DNA of 64,000 nt from an uncultured Clostridia bacterium (lineage in GTDB: Bacteria > Bacillota > Clostridia > Christensenellales > Borkfalkiaceae): the NCBI GenBank assembly GCA_949878885.1, contig CATLBN010000009.1, positions 1-64,000 on the forward strand, written 5' to 3'. Made by a program: the position numbers and the translations under genes. Under the pieces are notes generated by a model, which saw nothing but the letters and a program-made list of their open reading frames with translations, had not been told where the DNA came from and ran no database searches. Below, piece by piece: positions 25,779-34,501 of this stretch. Within the stretch, counting starts at the first letter, position 1, and each line of letters starts with the position of its first letter.

Positions 25779-26921
25779 TTATTGTTTACCGATTTTTTTG
25801 CCGTAAATTGCGGAAACGTTATCGGAATACTTTTGCATATTTCCGCAAGACTTCAAAGGCACGCAATCTTCAAACTCCGCAAGTTTTTTAGTTTGCTCGC
25901 GCGAAAGTTTGTTGGGCACTTCTATTTCCACCGTAACGTATAAATTACCTGTACCGTTCACTGTTTTTACGCCTTTACCGCGCATACAGAAGCGCGTTCC
26001 GGAAGCCGTGCATTCGGGAACAGAAAGCTCCAAAGTATCGTCAATGCCCGGCACCTGCACCTTACCGCCCATAACCGCCGTTTTATATGAAATAGGAACG
26101 GTAACGTATAAATCTCTGTCCTCGCGTTTAAGCATTTTATGCGGCTCTATACGGAAGTAAATATATAAATCTCCGTTTTCGCCGCCGTTGCCTGCCGCCT
26201 GACCGAAGCCGCGCTTTATAAAATGGCTGTCTTTATCAACCCCTGCAGGAATATTTACGGTAAACCGCGTTTCGCTGCGCTGATAACCCTTGCCCTTGCA
26301 ATCGGGGCATTTGTCTAAAATCTTTTTGCCCGTTCCGCTGCAATCGGGACAAACGCCGACCTGAATGGTTCTGCCGAAAATTGTATCCTGCTGAAACTTT
26401 ACCCTTCCGCTTCCGCCGCAGCGCGAGCATTTTTGAAACGCGGTGCCGCCTTTTGCGCCCGTGCCGCCGCAAGACGAACAAGGCTCGTTGCGCATATAGC
26501 TTACAGTTTTAGAACAGCCTTTAATTGCATCTAAAAAAGATAAATTAATAGTTTGTTCTATATCCGCTCCGCGTGGTTTGGCGCTCTCCGCCCTGCCGCC
26601 GAATCCGCCGAACATAGAACTTATAATATCTTCAAAGCCGCCCATACCACCTGAAAATCCGCCTGAAAATCCGCCGAACGGATTTCCGCCGCCCATACCG
26701 GGATGTTCAAGCTCGTAATCGTATTGCTTGCGCTTGTTTTCGTCGGAAAGCACTTCGTTAGCTTCGTTTATCTCTTTAAACTTTTCGGCAGCCGCAGCGT
26801 CGCCGGGATGAAAGTCGGGATGATACTGCTTGGCAAGCTTTCTGTAAGCCGACTTTATTTCCGCTTGCGAAGCCGTTTTGGAAACTCCCAAAATATCGTA
26901 AAAATTTTTTTTGTCCGCCAT
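25779..26921 (-). CDS. dnaJ: Chaperone DnaJ (Hsp40)
   Basis: A 380-residue co-chaperone that stimulates the DnaK ATPase. The J domain has the HPD motif ([19 protein letters not shown]). A Gly/Phe-rich segment follows ([20 protein letters not shown]). The zinc domain has four CxxCxGxG units ([38 protein letters not shown]), and the substrate-binding C-terminal domains complete the protein. I choose ATG 26921 ([12 protein letters not shown]) behind CAGGG; the longer frame to 26969 adds residues not found in the family. It is third in grpE-dnaK-dnaJ, with a hairpin in the dnaK-dnaJ gap that may lower its expression. Confidence 0.96.
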   Translation of the reverse strand: MADKKNFYDILGVSKTASQAEIKSAYRKLAKQYHPDFHPGDAAAAEKFKEINEANEVLSDENKRKQYDYELEHPGMGGGNPFGGFSGGFSGGMGGFEDIISSMFGGFGGRAESAKPRGADIEQTINLSFLDAIKGCSKTVSYMRNEPCSSCGGTGAKGGTAFQKCSRCGGSGRVKFQQDTIFGRTIQVGVCPDCSGTGKKILDKCPDCKGKGYQRSETRFTVNIPAGVDKDSHFIKRGFGQAAGNGGENGDLYIYFRIEPHKMLKREDRDLYVTVPISYKTAVMGGKVQVPGIDDTLELSVPECTASGTRFCMRGKGVKTVNGTGNLYVTVEIEVPNKLSREQTKKLAEFEDCVPLKSCGNMQKYSDNVSAIYGKKIGKQ

Positions 26922-26953
26922 AATATACCCTGTAATATGGTTTAAATAACCGC

Positions 26954-26982
26954 TTACAGGGGTGTGCAATACACCCCTGTAA
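26954..26982 (-). terminator. Intercistronic hairpin between dnaK and dnaJ
   Basis: TTACAGGGGTGT (26954-26965) pairs with ACACCCCTGTAA (26971-26982). The downstream T-run is weak, so it is more likely an attenuator or mRNA processing/stability element than a full stop. Confidence 0.55.
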
Positions 26983-27003
26983 TTTTAATTGTAAACGTGA
27001 TTA

Positions 27004-28800
27004 TCAGTGCTGTCTGAACTCGGTATCTCCGCCGTCGCTGCCCGCGCCGTTATCGCCGGACGCGCCCTGCGCCTGCTGATACATTTTTGCGACAACCGGC
27101 TGCACTTCGGTTGTAAGCGTTTCCATTGCAGCCTTTATACGGTCGTTATCTCCGGATTCAAGTTCTGTTTTAGCTTTTGCAACAGCGTCTTCCACAACCT
27201 TTTTATCTTCGTCCGAAAGCTTGTCGCCTGCTTCCTTAACGGTCTTTTCAAGGTTGTCTATCATATTTTCAAGATTGTTTTTATTGTCTACCGCTTCCTT
27301 GCGCTTTTTATCTTCCTCAGCGTATTTCTCCGCGTCTTTAACCGCTTTGTCTATATCTTCTTCGGAAAGATTTGTAGAAGCCGTTATTGTGATGTTAGTG
27401 CTCTTACCCGTACCCAAATCTTTTGCGGTTACGTTAACAATGCCGTTTGCGTCCACGTCGAATGTAACTTCTATCTGAGGAACTCCGCGCGGTGCGGGAG
27501 GAATATCGGTAAGCATAAACTTACCAAGCGATTTATTGTCGCGTGCAAATTTTCTTTCGCCCTGCAAAACGTTAATTTCCACTCCGGGCTGATTGTCCGC
27601 CGCGGTTGAGAAAACCTGACTCTTTTTAACGGGAATGGTTGTGTTTCTTTCTATAAGCGGCGTAGATACTCCGCCCAGCGTTTCTATTCCGAGCGTAAGC
27701 GGCATAACGTCTAAAAGCAACACGTCTTTAACTTCGCCGGAAAGCACGCCGCCTTGAATTGCCGCGCCTATCGCAACGCATTCGTCGGGGTTAATGCCCT
27801 TAAACGGCTCTTTGCCCGTTACCTGCTTAACCTTATCGAATACGGCGGGAATACGCGTAGAACCGCCTACCATAATTACTTTTGAAATATCGCCGTAAGA
27901 CAAACCCGCGTCGTTCATAGCCTTTTTCATAGGTTCTACCGTGCGCTCTACAAGGTCGCTTGTAAGACTGTCGAACTTCTGCTTTGATATATCTATATCC
28001 AAATGTTGAGGCGCTCCGTCAACTACGGTTATAAACGGCAGGTTTACGTTGGTCGTGCTCATTCCGGAAAGCTCTATTTTAGCTTTTTCGGCAGCCTCTT
28101 TAAGTCTCTGCATCGCCATTTTATCTTTTGATAAATCAACACCCGTTTCTTTTTTAAAAGTATCTACAAGGTAATCCATTACTTTTTGGTCGAAATCGTC
28201 GCCGCCGAGCCGAGTATCGCCGTTAGTTGCCAAAACTTCGAACACGCCGTCGCCTATTTCAAGAATTGACACGTCGAAAGTGCCGCCGCCCAAGTCGTAA
28301 ATCATAACCTTTTGGCTGCCTTCCTGCTTATCCAACCCGTACGCAAGCGCCGCCGCGGTGGGCTCGTTTATAATTCTTAAAACGTTAAGTCCTGCAATTT
28401 TGCCGGCGTCCTTTGTTGCCTGACGCTGCGAATCGTTAAAGTATGCAGGGCAAGTAATAACCGCATCGGTAACTTTACTTCCCAAATACGCCTCGGCATC
28501 CGCTTTAAGCTTAGAAAGCACCATTGCAGAAATTTCCTGAGGGGAATAACCCTTTTCTATATTTACTTTGTAAGATTCGCCCATATGACGTTTTATAGAA
28601 ATAACAGTTTTGTCGGGCTGGGCAACGGCAAGTCTTTTAGCTGCCTGACCTACAACACGGCTTCCGTCCGCTTTAAACGATACCACCGAAGGCGTTGTTC
28701 TGCTGCCTTCGCTGTTTGCTATTACCACAGGCTCTCCGCCTTCCATAACCGCTACGCAAGAATTAGTGGTTCCCAAATCTATACCTATTACTTTTCCCAT
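27004..28800 (-). CDS. dnaK: Chaperone DnaK (Hsp70)
   Basis: A 598-residue Hsp70. The N-terminal ATPase has [35 protein letters not shown] and [17 protein letters not shown]. The substrate-binding domain begins near [14 protein letters not shown] and a helical lid follows. The length is that of the shorter Gram-positive form, and the tail is rich in Gly and Asp ([14 protein letters not shown]) and ends in FRQH, unlike the usual acidic EEVD-like or KDDN ends. It lies 39 bases after grpE, with AAAGGAG before ATG 28800. It works with GrpE and DnaJ in protein folding in the cytoplasm. Confidence 0.97.
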   Translation of the reverse strand: MGKVIGIDLGTTNSCVAVMEGGEPVVIANSEGSRTTPSVVSFKADGSRVVGQAAKRLAVAQPDKTVISIKRHMGESYKVNIEKGYSPQEISAMVLSKLKADAEAYLGSKVTDAVITCPAYFNDSQRQATKDAGKIAGLNVLRIINEPTAAALAYGLDKQEGSQKVMIYDLGGGTFDVSILEIGDGVFEVLATNGDTRLGGDDFDQKVMDYLVDTFKKETGVDLSKDKMAMQRLKEAAEKAKIELSGMSTTNVNLPFITVVDGAPQHLDIDISKQKFDSLTSDLVERTVEPMKKAMNDAGLSYGDISKVIMVGGSTRIPAVFDKVKQVTGKEPFKGINPDECVAIGAAIQGGVLSGEVKDVLLLDVMPLTLGIETLGGVSTPLIERNTTIPVKKSQVFSTAADNQPGVEINVLQGERKFARDNKSLGKFMLTDIPPAPRGVPQIEVTFDVDANGIVNVTAKDLGTGKSTNITITASTNLSEEDIDKAVKDAEKYAEEDKKRKEAVDNKNNLENMIDNLEKTVKEAGDKLSDEDKKVVEDAVAKAKTELESGDNDRIKAAMETLTTEVQPVVAKMYQQAQGASGDNGAGSDGGDTEFRQH

Positions 28801-28839
28801 AATTTTAATCTCCTTTTTCCATAATTTATATTAAGCCAA

Positions 28840-29361
28840 TCAAACGGTTACCGTAACTTGTGCAAAACGAATTACTTTATCGCCTGATTTATATCCTTTT
28901 TTAAGTATAAGTTTAACCGTGTTCGGCTGCTCGCCGTCTTCGCAAGGGCAGTTCATAACGGCTTCCATAATCCCTTCGTCAAACGCGTCGCCGGCGGCAA
29001 TAGAAATTTCTTCAACCCCCAGCGAACTTAAAACCGAATTAAAACTTTTAATTACCTTTTCTATACCGGCTTTTGTTTTTTCGTCGGCGGCGCCGTCAAG
29101 CGCGTATCCGAAGTTATCCGCAACAGGCAAAAGTTTTAAAACCGCTTCCGCCGAACCGTCCGCATAAGCCTTTGAAACCGCAGCCGCGTTGCGTTTGCGG
29201 TAGTTGTCGTACTCGGCTGAAACCGAATACCATTTGCGCTTGTAATCTTCGGCAAGCTCTTTAAGCTTATCAAGTTCAGAAACTTCCGCTTCGGTATTTT
29301 CGGCGGCTTCCGCCTGTCCGCCGTTTATGTTCCGTCCTTTTTCGTCTTTTTTCTTTGACAT
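28840..29361 (-). CDS. grpE: Nucleotide exchange factor GrpE
   Basis: A 173-residue factor that releases ADP from DnaK. The N-terminal third is a charged coiled coil (TEAEVSELDKLKELAEDYKR) followed by the conserved WYSVSAEYDNYRKRNAAAV. The C-terminal beta domain contains NTVKLILKKGYKSGDKVIR, the GrpE signature region. It is the first gene of the heat-shock operon here; no hrcA precedes it and I find no CIRCE element (TTAGCACTC-N9-GAGTGCTAA) upstream. An 11-base inverted repeat at 29416-29469 near its promoter may be the control site instead. Confidence 0.94.
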   Translation of the reverse strand: MSKKKDEKGRNINGGQAEAAENTEAEVSELDKLKELAEDYKRKWYSVSAEYDNYRKRNAAAVSKAYADGSAEAVLKLLPVADNFGYALDGAADEKTKAGIEKVIKSFNSVLSSLGVEEISIAAGDAFDEGIMEAVMNCPCEDGEQPNTVKLILKKGYKSGDKVIRFAQVTVTV

Positions 29362-29415
29362 CGTTAAATCCTTTATTCAGTCTTTACATTATTAATATAA
29401 AGCTTTATTTGCACC

Positions 29416-29469
29416 CTTAAACAAAAAAGTTACATTTTTTTAATAAAATACGGTAAAATTTTGTTTAAG
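29416..29469. promoter_or_regulatory. Long-spaced inverted repeat upstream of grpE
   Basis: CTTAAACAAAA (29416-29426) and its exact complement TTTTGTTTAAG (29459-29469), separated by 32 AT-rich bases. On the minus strand the arm near grpE contains TTGTTT, which with a 17-base spacer and TTTATA could be the grpE promoter. A repressor site is possible. Confidence 0.4.
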
Positions 29470-29490
29470 CGTTTTTATAAGCGTATTTTC

Positions 29491-29520
29491 TTGACTTTTA
29501 TTCATTTTTTACCGTATATT
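29491..29520 (+). promoter_or_regulatory. Promoter of the PnuC-like gene leader
   Basis: TTGACT (29491-29496), 18 bases and TATATT (29515-29520). The predicted transcription start falls at about 29527, exactly where the structured leader begins. Confidence 0.6.
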
Positions 29521-29526
29521 AAATAT

Positions 29527-29607
29527 GACGGAACCCACCGGGGCGGCCGTCCTATGCACTCGTACGCGTCGTTAGGTCTTTGAAGACGCGGCTACGGGTG
29601 CTTTTTT
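29527..29607 (+). promoter_or_regulatory. Structured leader with terminator hairpin before a PnuC-like gene (candidate riboswitch/attenuator)
   Basis: The first hairpin pairs GACGG (29527-29531) with CCGTC (29547-29551) and can pair CCC with GGG inside. A second, long hairpin pairs GCACTCGTACGCGTC (29556-29570) with GACGCG-GC-TACGGGTGC (29585-29601) and is followed at once by six T residues (29602-29607), the form of an intrinsic terminator. The ribosome site GGAGG begins three bases later and the gene starts at 29619. A terminator between promoter and gene implies control of read-through. I do not recognise a known aptamer class; it does not resemble what I recall of the NAD+-II (pnuC) motif. 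Confidence 0.65.
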
Positions 29608-29618
29608 ACGGAGGAAAA

Positions 29619-30371
29619 ATGAAAAAACCGAGAAATCCTTTTAAAAATTTAACTAAATTCGAATGGGCGCTATGGATATGCTCGCTTGCCGCCGTTATAA
29701 TTTCTTTTTTTGCCGCAAGAAACACCGACTACGCCACTCTTGCCGTTTCGCTTATAGGCGTAACTTCTTTGATTTTTGCAGCTAAAGGCGACGCGTTCGG
29801 TCTTATGATTATGGTTTTATTCAGCTGCGTTTACGCGTTTGTTTCATTCGGTTTCGGATATTACGGGGAAATGATAATTTATTTGTGTATGCAGCTGCCC
29901 GTATGCATAACTTCGCTTGTAAGTTGGCTTAAACATCCGGCAAAGCAGGGCGGCGGAGAAGCCAAAGTAGGCAGATTGCTCCCCGTATATGGCCTAATTA
30001 TGTGCATAGCCGCTGCAACCGTAACCTGCGCTTTCTATTTTATTTTACGCGCCTTTAATACCGCCAACCTAATTGTAAGCACCCTTTCGGTAGGCACAAG
30101 TTTTATTGCGCTTTACCTTATGGTTTTCCGCGTGCCTGCCTATGCCGCAGCATTTATGCTAAACGATATTATACTTATAATTCTTTGGTCTTTTGCCTGC
30201 GCAAAATCTTTAAATTACGTGCCTATGGTAGTATGTTTTTCGGTATTCTTTATAAACGACCTATACAGTTTTATAAGCTGGACGCGCAGAAAAAAACGGC
30301 AGGCAGCCGAAGCCGAAGACGCAAACCGTTCGGATAACGATACAAATAATACAAACGCCGCCGCAGAATAA
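29619..30371 (+). CDS. PnuC-family vitamin/nucleoside transporter
   Basis: A 250-residue protein with about seven transmembrane segments. The segment LAVSLIGVTSLIFAAKGDAF followed by FSCVYAFVSFGFGYYGEMII and LPVCITSLVSWLK matches PnuC nicotinamide riboside carriers, which work by facilitated diffusion. PnuC relatives can also carry thiamine, riboflavin or nucleosides, so the substrate is not certain; the adjacent niaR-nadC-nadB operon favours an NAD precursor. The start is ATG 29619 behind GGAGG; a TTG at 29580 lies inside the leader hairpin. The C-terminus is hydrophilic (Asp/Asn-rich). Expression is probably controlled by the terminator hairpin in the leader. Confidence 0.85.
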   Translation: MKKPRNPFKNLTKFEWALWICSLAAVIISFFAARNTDYATLAVSLIGVTSLIFAAKGDAFGLMIMVLFSCVYAFVSFGFGYYGEMIIYLCMQLPVCITSLVSWLKHPAKQGGGEAKVGRLLPVYGLIMCIAAATVTCAFYFILRAFNTANLIVSTLSVGTSFIALYLMVFRVPAYAAAFMLNDIILIILWSFACAKSLNYVPMVVCFSVFFINDLYSFISWTRRKKRQAAEAEDANRSDNDTNNTNAAAE

Positions 30372-30390
30372 TCCGCGGCGGCGTTTTTTA
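30355..30390. terminator. Bidirectional terminator between the PnuC-like gene and niaR
   Basis: ACGCCGCCGC (30355-30364) pairs with GCGGCGGCGT (30375-30384), followed by TTTTTT. It overlaps the last codons of the PnuC-like gene and the niaR stop. Confidence 0.85.
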
Positions 30391-30897
30391 TATTTCTATT
30401 AAAAAGCCTTTCTCCCTCAGTTTACTTTCTATTTTGTCTAAAATCTCCTCGTTCTCTGCGGATACGGTATGATAATGATATCCGTCGGTAACGCTCATAA
30501 GCGGCTTGGACGCGCCGGAAACCAGCGAACGGTAAAGTTCTTCAACGTGCGTTCTGCTGTACAAATCCAGCCTTGAAGAAATCCTGCCGTAAACCCTGTG
30601 ATTTACAAAAACGTCCTCTATTCTTCCGCCCGATTCTATAACCAGCACACCCTCGTCTACAATCTGCTCAAACGTATGCCTGCATTTAAATACGCGCGCA
30701 GATTGAATTTTATCGTTTAAAACGTATCCTTTGTTAGTGGCGGTAATATTGTAACCTCCGGCGCGTAAAACGGCTATATCCTGCACTATAACCTGTCTGG
30801 AAACGTTAAATTTTTCCTTTAAAACATTGGCTGGAATCGGATTTTCGCTGTTGCCGATAAGGCTTAAAATTTCTTCTCTACGCTTATCCGCCTTCAT
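30388..30897 (-). CDS. niaR: NiaR niacin-responsive repressor of NAD synthesis
   Basis: A 169-residue regulator. The N-terminal HTH_11 domain (RREEILSLIGNSENPIPANV, then VSRQVIVQDIAVLRAGGYNI) is followed by a 3H domain with conserved histidines in FKCRHTFEQIVDEG, VFVNHRVYGRI and DGYHYHTVSAEN. This pairing is typical of NiaR (YrxA) proteins, which bind niacin and repress NAD synthesis and uptake genes. Its start overlaps the nadC stop by four bases and it follows GGAGGAGA, so it is co-transcribed with nadB and nadC. The likely operator is the TTTACACC repeat pair in the nadB promoter, giving autoregulation. Confidence 0.93.
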   Translation of the reverse strand: MKADKRREEILSLIGNSENPIPANVLKEKFNVSRQVIVQDIAVLRAGGYNITATNKGYVLNDKIQSARVFKCRHTFEQIVDEGVLVIESGGRIEDVFVNHRVYGRISSRLDLYSRTHVEELYRSLVSGASKPLMSVTDGYHYHTVSAENEEILDKIESKLREKGFLIEI

Positions 30898-31760
30898 TTC
30901 TCCTCCGTTACGGGACAGAGATTTTTAAGCGACAAATCCAATATCGGCGCGGAATGAGTAAGCGCTCCGCTTGAAACAAAGTCCACTCCGCAGTCTATTA
31001 TATTTTTAATGTTTTCTTTTGTAACGTTGCCGCTGCACTCGGTAAGCGCTCTGCCGTTTATAAGTTTTATCGCCGCTTTCATATCCTCTGCCGACATATT
31101 GTCAAGCATAATTATATCCGCGCCCGCTTCAACCGCCTGACGGCACATTTCAAGATTTTCAACTTCCACTTCTATTTTATGCACAAAAGAACAATAACGC
31201 TTTGCCGCCGCAACCGCCTCTTTAACTCCGCCTGCCGCGCCTATATGGTTATCTTTAAGCATAACCCCGTCCGAAAGATTATAGCGGTGATTGTTTCCGC
31301 CGCCCGTTTTAACGGCGTATTTTTCAAATATACGCATATTCGGCGTTGTTTTTCTGGTATCCAGCAATTTGGTTTTTGAACCTTTTAAAAGCTCGCACAC
31401 TTCGTTTGTATAAGTTGCTATGCCGCTCATACGCTGCAAATAATTCAAGGCGGTGCGCTCGCCTGATAAAAGCACGCGTATATCCCCCGTTACCGTGGCA
31501 ATATGCCGACCTTTTGCAACTTTCTCGCCGTCTTTACAATAAAATTCAACCTGCGTTGTCCCGTCTAAAAGTTTAAAAACTCTTTCAAAAACCTGCAATC
31601 CGCATATTATTCCGTTTTGTTTGCAAATAAGCTTTACAGTGCCTTTTTTATAACAATTTATCACGGCGTTTGTGCTTATATCCTCGCCGGTAATATCTTC
31701 TTTAAGCGCAAGCTTTATAAGCTCGTCCGCATTAACCGCTCCGGTTACTCCGTCAAACAT
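30894..31760 (-). CDS. nadC: Nicotinate-nucleotide pyrophosphorylase (carboxylating) NadC
   Basis: A 288-residue enzyme converting quinolinate and PRPP to nicotinate mononucleotide, CO2 and PPi. Landmarks are LKEDITGEDISTNAV, SGERTALNYLQRMSGIAT, KLLDTRKTTPNMRIFEKYA, KTGGGNNHRYNLSDGVMLKD and ADIIMLDNMSAEDM. I use ATG 31760, which follows GGGAGG by six bases; the extra seven codons upstream in the open frame lack a start with support. It overlaps the end of nadB by 8 bases and the start of niaR by 4, so the three are translated in series. Confidence 0.95.
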   Translation of the reverse strand: MFDGVTGAVNADELIKLALKEDITGEDISTNAVINCYKKGTVKLICKQNGIICGLQVFERVFKLLDGTTQVEFYCKDGEKVAKGRHIATVTGDIRVLLSGERTALNYLQRMSGIATYTNEVCELLKGSKTKLLDTRKTTPNMRIFEKYAVKTGGGNNHRYNLSDGVMLKDNHIGAAGGVKEAVAAAKRYCSFVHKIEVEVENLEMCRQAVEAGADIIMLDNMSAEDMKAAIKLINGRALTECSGNVTKENIKNIIDCGVDFVSSGALTHSAPILDLSLKNLCPVTEEK

Positions 31761-33063
31761 TTTTTGCCTCCCTAATTGCATTTTTCAAATTATTTTTAAG
31801 CTTTTCCAAATATTCATCCGAACGGCTGTATTCGTTAAAATCAACGTTATTTAAAGCATATTCGGCATCCAACCGTTCAAACCTTTTAAAATTTTTACCT
31901 ATATCCAACCCCGCGCGATGAGCAAAAAGCAAACTTTCCAAAAGAGAATTTGAAGCAAGCCTGTTGGCGCCGTGCACACCGTTACAGCAAGTTTCACCTA
32001 CTGCGTAAAGCCTGTTCATTGTAGTTCTGCCGTTTAAGTCGCTGCGCACGCCGCCCATAAAATAGTGCTGCGCGGGAACTACGGGCACGCATTCCTCGAA
32101 TACGTTATAACCCTCGCTTAAACAATGCTCAACAATACTCGGAAAATGCGCTTCTATCTCTCTGCGTTCTATCGTCCGCATATCCAGCCACACGTGCTTT
32201 GTTCCGTCCTTTTCCATCTGTTTTAAAATTTCGGAAGTAACTATATCCCTAGGCTGCAACTCGTCGGTAAATCTGTTAAAATTTTTATCTAAAAGCACGG
32301 CGCCCTCGCCGCGCACCGATTCGGAGATCAAAAAACTTCTGCCTTCTTTTTCCGAATATAGCGTTGTGGGATGAATTTGCACATAATTTATGTTGTCTAC
32401 GGCAACTCCGTGTTTAAGTGCTACCGAAACGCCGTCGCCCGTTAAAAGCCTGAAATTTGTTGAGTGCTTATAAATTCCGCCAATGCCGCCGCAAGCCAAA
32501 ATTGTGTAACAGGATAATATGCAGTTTACTTTTTTACTTGCGTTATCCATAGCAACAATGCCGTAACAGTCGCCGTTATAGGTTATCAAATCAAGCATAG
32601 TTGTTTCCGGCAAAATTTCAACGTTTGCAAGTTTTAAAACGTTTTGCATAAGTTTTGACGTTATCTCTTTACCCGTGCAGTCTTTATGAAAACAAATTCT
32701 GTTTTTGGAATGACCGCCCTCCCTTGTTGCCGCAAGCGAGCCGTCTGAATTCCGAGCAAAGTCGACTCCGAGTTTTAAAAGACCGTCTATTACTTCGGGC
32801 GAAGATTTAATCATGCACTCAACAGCGGCAGGATTGTTTTCGGAATGCCCTGCGCGCATAGTGTCTTCGTAATAGCTTACGTAATCTTCCTCTCCCTGCA
32901 AACGGCAAATTCCGCCCTGCGCCAAATAACTGTCGCTTTTTTCTGGCTTGCCTTTGCAAATCAAAAGAATTTTTTTATCCCGCGGTAAATGCAGCGCCGC
33001 GTTTAAACCCGCAACTCCCGCGCCCACAATTATAACATCGTAAACTTTTTTCATAACTTTCAT
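31753..33063 (-). CDS. nadB: L-aspartate oxidase NadB
   Basis: A 436-residue FAD enzyme that oxidises L-aspartate to iminoaspartate, the substrate of NadA. The FAD-binding start is YDVIIVGAGVAGLNAALHL, then SYLAQGGICRL, the catalytic region GGHSKNRICFHKDCTGKEI and HYFMGGVRSDLNGRTTMNRL with CCNGVHGANRLASNSLLESL. The length is shorter than the Escherichia coli enzyme because the C-terminal helical domain is reduced. Two starts are possible: ATG 33063 and ATG 33054; the second leaves a longer leader. It is first in nadB-nadC-niaR. nadA is not in this operon but 22 kb away. Confidence 0.95.
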   Translation of the reverse strand: MKVMKKVYDVIIVGAGVAGLNAALHLPRDKKILLICKGKPEKSDSYLAQGGICRLQGEEDYVSYYEDTMRAGHSENNPAAVECMIKSSPEVIDGLLKLGVDFARNSDGSLAATREGGHSKNRICFHKDCTGKEITSKLMQNVLKLANVEILPETTMLDLITYNGDCYGIVAMDNASKKVNCILSCYTILACGGIGGIYKHSTNFRLLTGDGVSVALKHGVAVDNINYVQIHPTTLYSEKEGRSFLISESVRGEGAVLLDKNFNRFTDELQPRDIVTSEILKQMEKDGTKHVWLDMRTIERREIEAHFPSIVEHCLSEGYNVFEECVPVVPAQHYFMGGVRSDLNGRTTMNRLYAVGETCCNGVHGANRLASNSLLESLLFAHRAGLDIGKNFKRFERLDAEYALNNVDFNEYSRSDEYLEKLKNNLKNAIREAKNV

Positions 33064-33077
33064 AAATATTATACGAA

Positions 33078-33106
33078 AGTTTACACCAAAACTTTACACC
33101 TGTCAA
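33078..33106 (-). promoter_or_regulatory. nadB promoter with candidate NiaR operator
   Basis: On the minus strand TTGACA (33101-33106), 17 bases and TAAACT (33078-33083). The spacer region holds a direct repeat GGTGTAAA at 33093-33100 and 33080-33087 (13 bases apart), well placed for repression by the NiaR protein of the same operon. A second TATAAT at 33068-33073 lies too close to the first ATG to be easily used. Confidence 0.55.
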
Positions 33107-33142
33107 GTCATATGTAAACCTTATAAAAAATATTTTAAAAAC

Positions 33143-33168
33143 CGCCGCCGCAATATTTTGCGGCGGCG
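33143..33168. terminator. Terminator of the TIR-SLOG operon
   Basis: CGCCGCCGCAA (33143-33153) pairs with TTGCGGCGGCG (33158-33168); on the minus strand GGTTTTTAAAATATTTTTT follows. It insulates the operon from nadB. Confidence 0.85.
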
Positions 33169-33184
33169 TAATTTTAATATTAAT

Positions 33185-34498
33185 TTAAAATTTTACGGTA
33201 TAAAAAATATATCCGCTGTTAAACAGAAAATCCTCGCTGAAAAATTCTTCTTCCAGCTCGTCAAAATTTTCATCTATCCACTTAACTATTTTTTTATATT
33301 TTTCGTTTTGCGGTTCTTTCTTTAAAAGCTGCTTAAAATCGTTGGGAATAAACGAAAACCAGCTTTTAAACAAAAGCCTTTTTTCGTCGTATTCCATAGA
33401 CGCGGTGGAAAGTCCGCATCTTTCCAAATTTATTTCCTTGGCTCCCAGCTTTTTCATAGTGTTGTAAACCTGCCGCGCGGAATTGCGCGAACCGCTGAGC
33501 GGGTCAAGTTTATAAAATTCCTTAATTTCGGCAAAATAACGGTTTTCGTCGGGGAAAGCAAACACTACGCCGTCATCTACGTCGCGCACGTATGCCAGTC
33601 CGTCGGGCGCAAGATATTTTTTAATTTTTCTTAGTACTCTGAATGGATTTTTCAAGTCCATAAACGCCATTTGAAAATTAACAAAATCCAACTTATCTAC
33701 GCCGCATTTTTTCATAACCTCGGGCAGAACAATATCCAAATCGTCCGTTTCGGTATCAAAGCGGAAAAAATTAATCCTGTCCACATTGGCGCACATATCG
33801 TTGCCTTCGTTAACAACGTTTTGGTCGTACGCCATACAAATTACTTTATCGAATTCCGCGCGGTTTAAACGCTTTAAAGAAGAACGCGGATTCAGTGTAC
33901 TGAAATCCAAAGCCACAAGGTTTTTTCTGCCTTTTAAAAGTTTATCGTAATACGGCTTTTCGTATTCGAACAAAAGCTCGTCTTCAAGCCCCAACCTTTT
34001 AATTTCAACCAAATCGTCGGCGGAATAATATTTGTTGTTTTTACGGACGAGATTGGTATTGGAAATGTCGGTATCTCCTAAATCGTCCTTTTGTTCAAGC
34101 CCCAAAATAGGCACTAGCTGTTCGTATAACTGAATAATCGCCTGCTCTTGCGGAGCGCTTACAGCGTCTATCCAATGTAAACGCTTTACGTAGTATTCCA
34201 TAGCCTTTGAAAGCAAGCCTTCGTCAACTTTAAACGGCACTATAACAAGCTCGCCCTTTAAAATGCGCTTATACGCTATTTCAACCTCGTTTAAAACGTG
34301 CGGAGAATTGGACGATGAGCAATTAAGTATCAGCACAAAAACTTTGCAGTTTTCGATAGCCTCTACTATAGACGTTGCGTAATCGCCGTAAACGTCGCGC
34401 GGAGCGTACCAACAGCGCACGCCTTTCGATTCCAAAACCGCACAAATGTTGTCCGCAATAGGTTTTGATTGGTGTTCGTAACTAATGAATACGTCCAT
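33185..34498 (-). CDS. TIR domain fused to a degenerate methyltransferase-like domain
   Basis: A 437-residue protein. Residues 1-135 are a TIR domain: DVFISYEHQSKPIADNICAV, CWYAPRDVYGDYATSIVEAI and the expected catalytic glutamate, E71, in HVLNEVEIAYKR. TIR domains of this kind often cleave NAD+ or make cyclic ADP-ribose derivatives. Residues about 155-330 resemble a class I methyltransferase (LKNPFRVLRKIKKYLAPDG, then YVRDVDDG), but the SAM-binding motif I is lost: VALDFSTLNPR replaces the glycine-rich loop. A helical C-terminal region follows. It is a paralogue of the 35632 gene, whose motif I is intact. It is the last gene of a five-gene operon, starting 3 bases after the GNAT stop with AAAGGAG upstream. 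Confidence 0.85.
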   Translation of the reverse strand: MDVFISYEHQSKPIADNICAVLESKGVRCWYAPRDVYGDYATSIVEAIENCKVFVLILNCSSSNSPHVLNEVEIAYKRILKGELVIVPFKVDEGLLSKAMEYYVKRLHWIDAVSAPQEQAIIQLYEQLVPILGLEQKDDLGDTDISNTNLVRKNNKYYSADDLVEIKRLGLEDELLFEYEKPYYDKLLKGRKNLVALDFSTLNPRSSLKRLNRAEFDKVICMAYDQNVVNEGNDMCANVDRINFFRFDTETDDLDIVLPEVMKKCGVDKLDFVNFQMAFMDLKNPFRVLRKIKKYLAPDGLAYVRDVDDGVVFAFPDENRYFAEIKEFYKLDPLSGSRNSARQVYNTMKKLGAKEINLERCGLSTASMEYDEKRLLFKSWFSFIPNDFKQLLKKEPQNEKYKKIVKWIDENFDELEEEFFSEDFLFNSGYIFYTVKF

Positions 34499-34501
34499 AA
34501 A

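Noticed and set aside
29362..29490. A CIRCE or CtsR operator for the heat-shock operon
   Set aside because: Neither TTAGCACTC-N9-GAGTGCTAA nor the GGTCAAA heptad repeat is present upstream of grpE.
29527..29607. Calling the leader an NAD+-II, TPP, FMN or preQ1 riboswitch
   Set aside because: None of the conserved cores of these classes that I can recall is present; only the terminator hairpin and a small upstream hairpin are clear.
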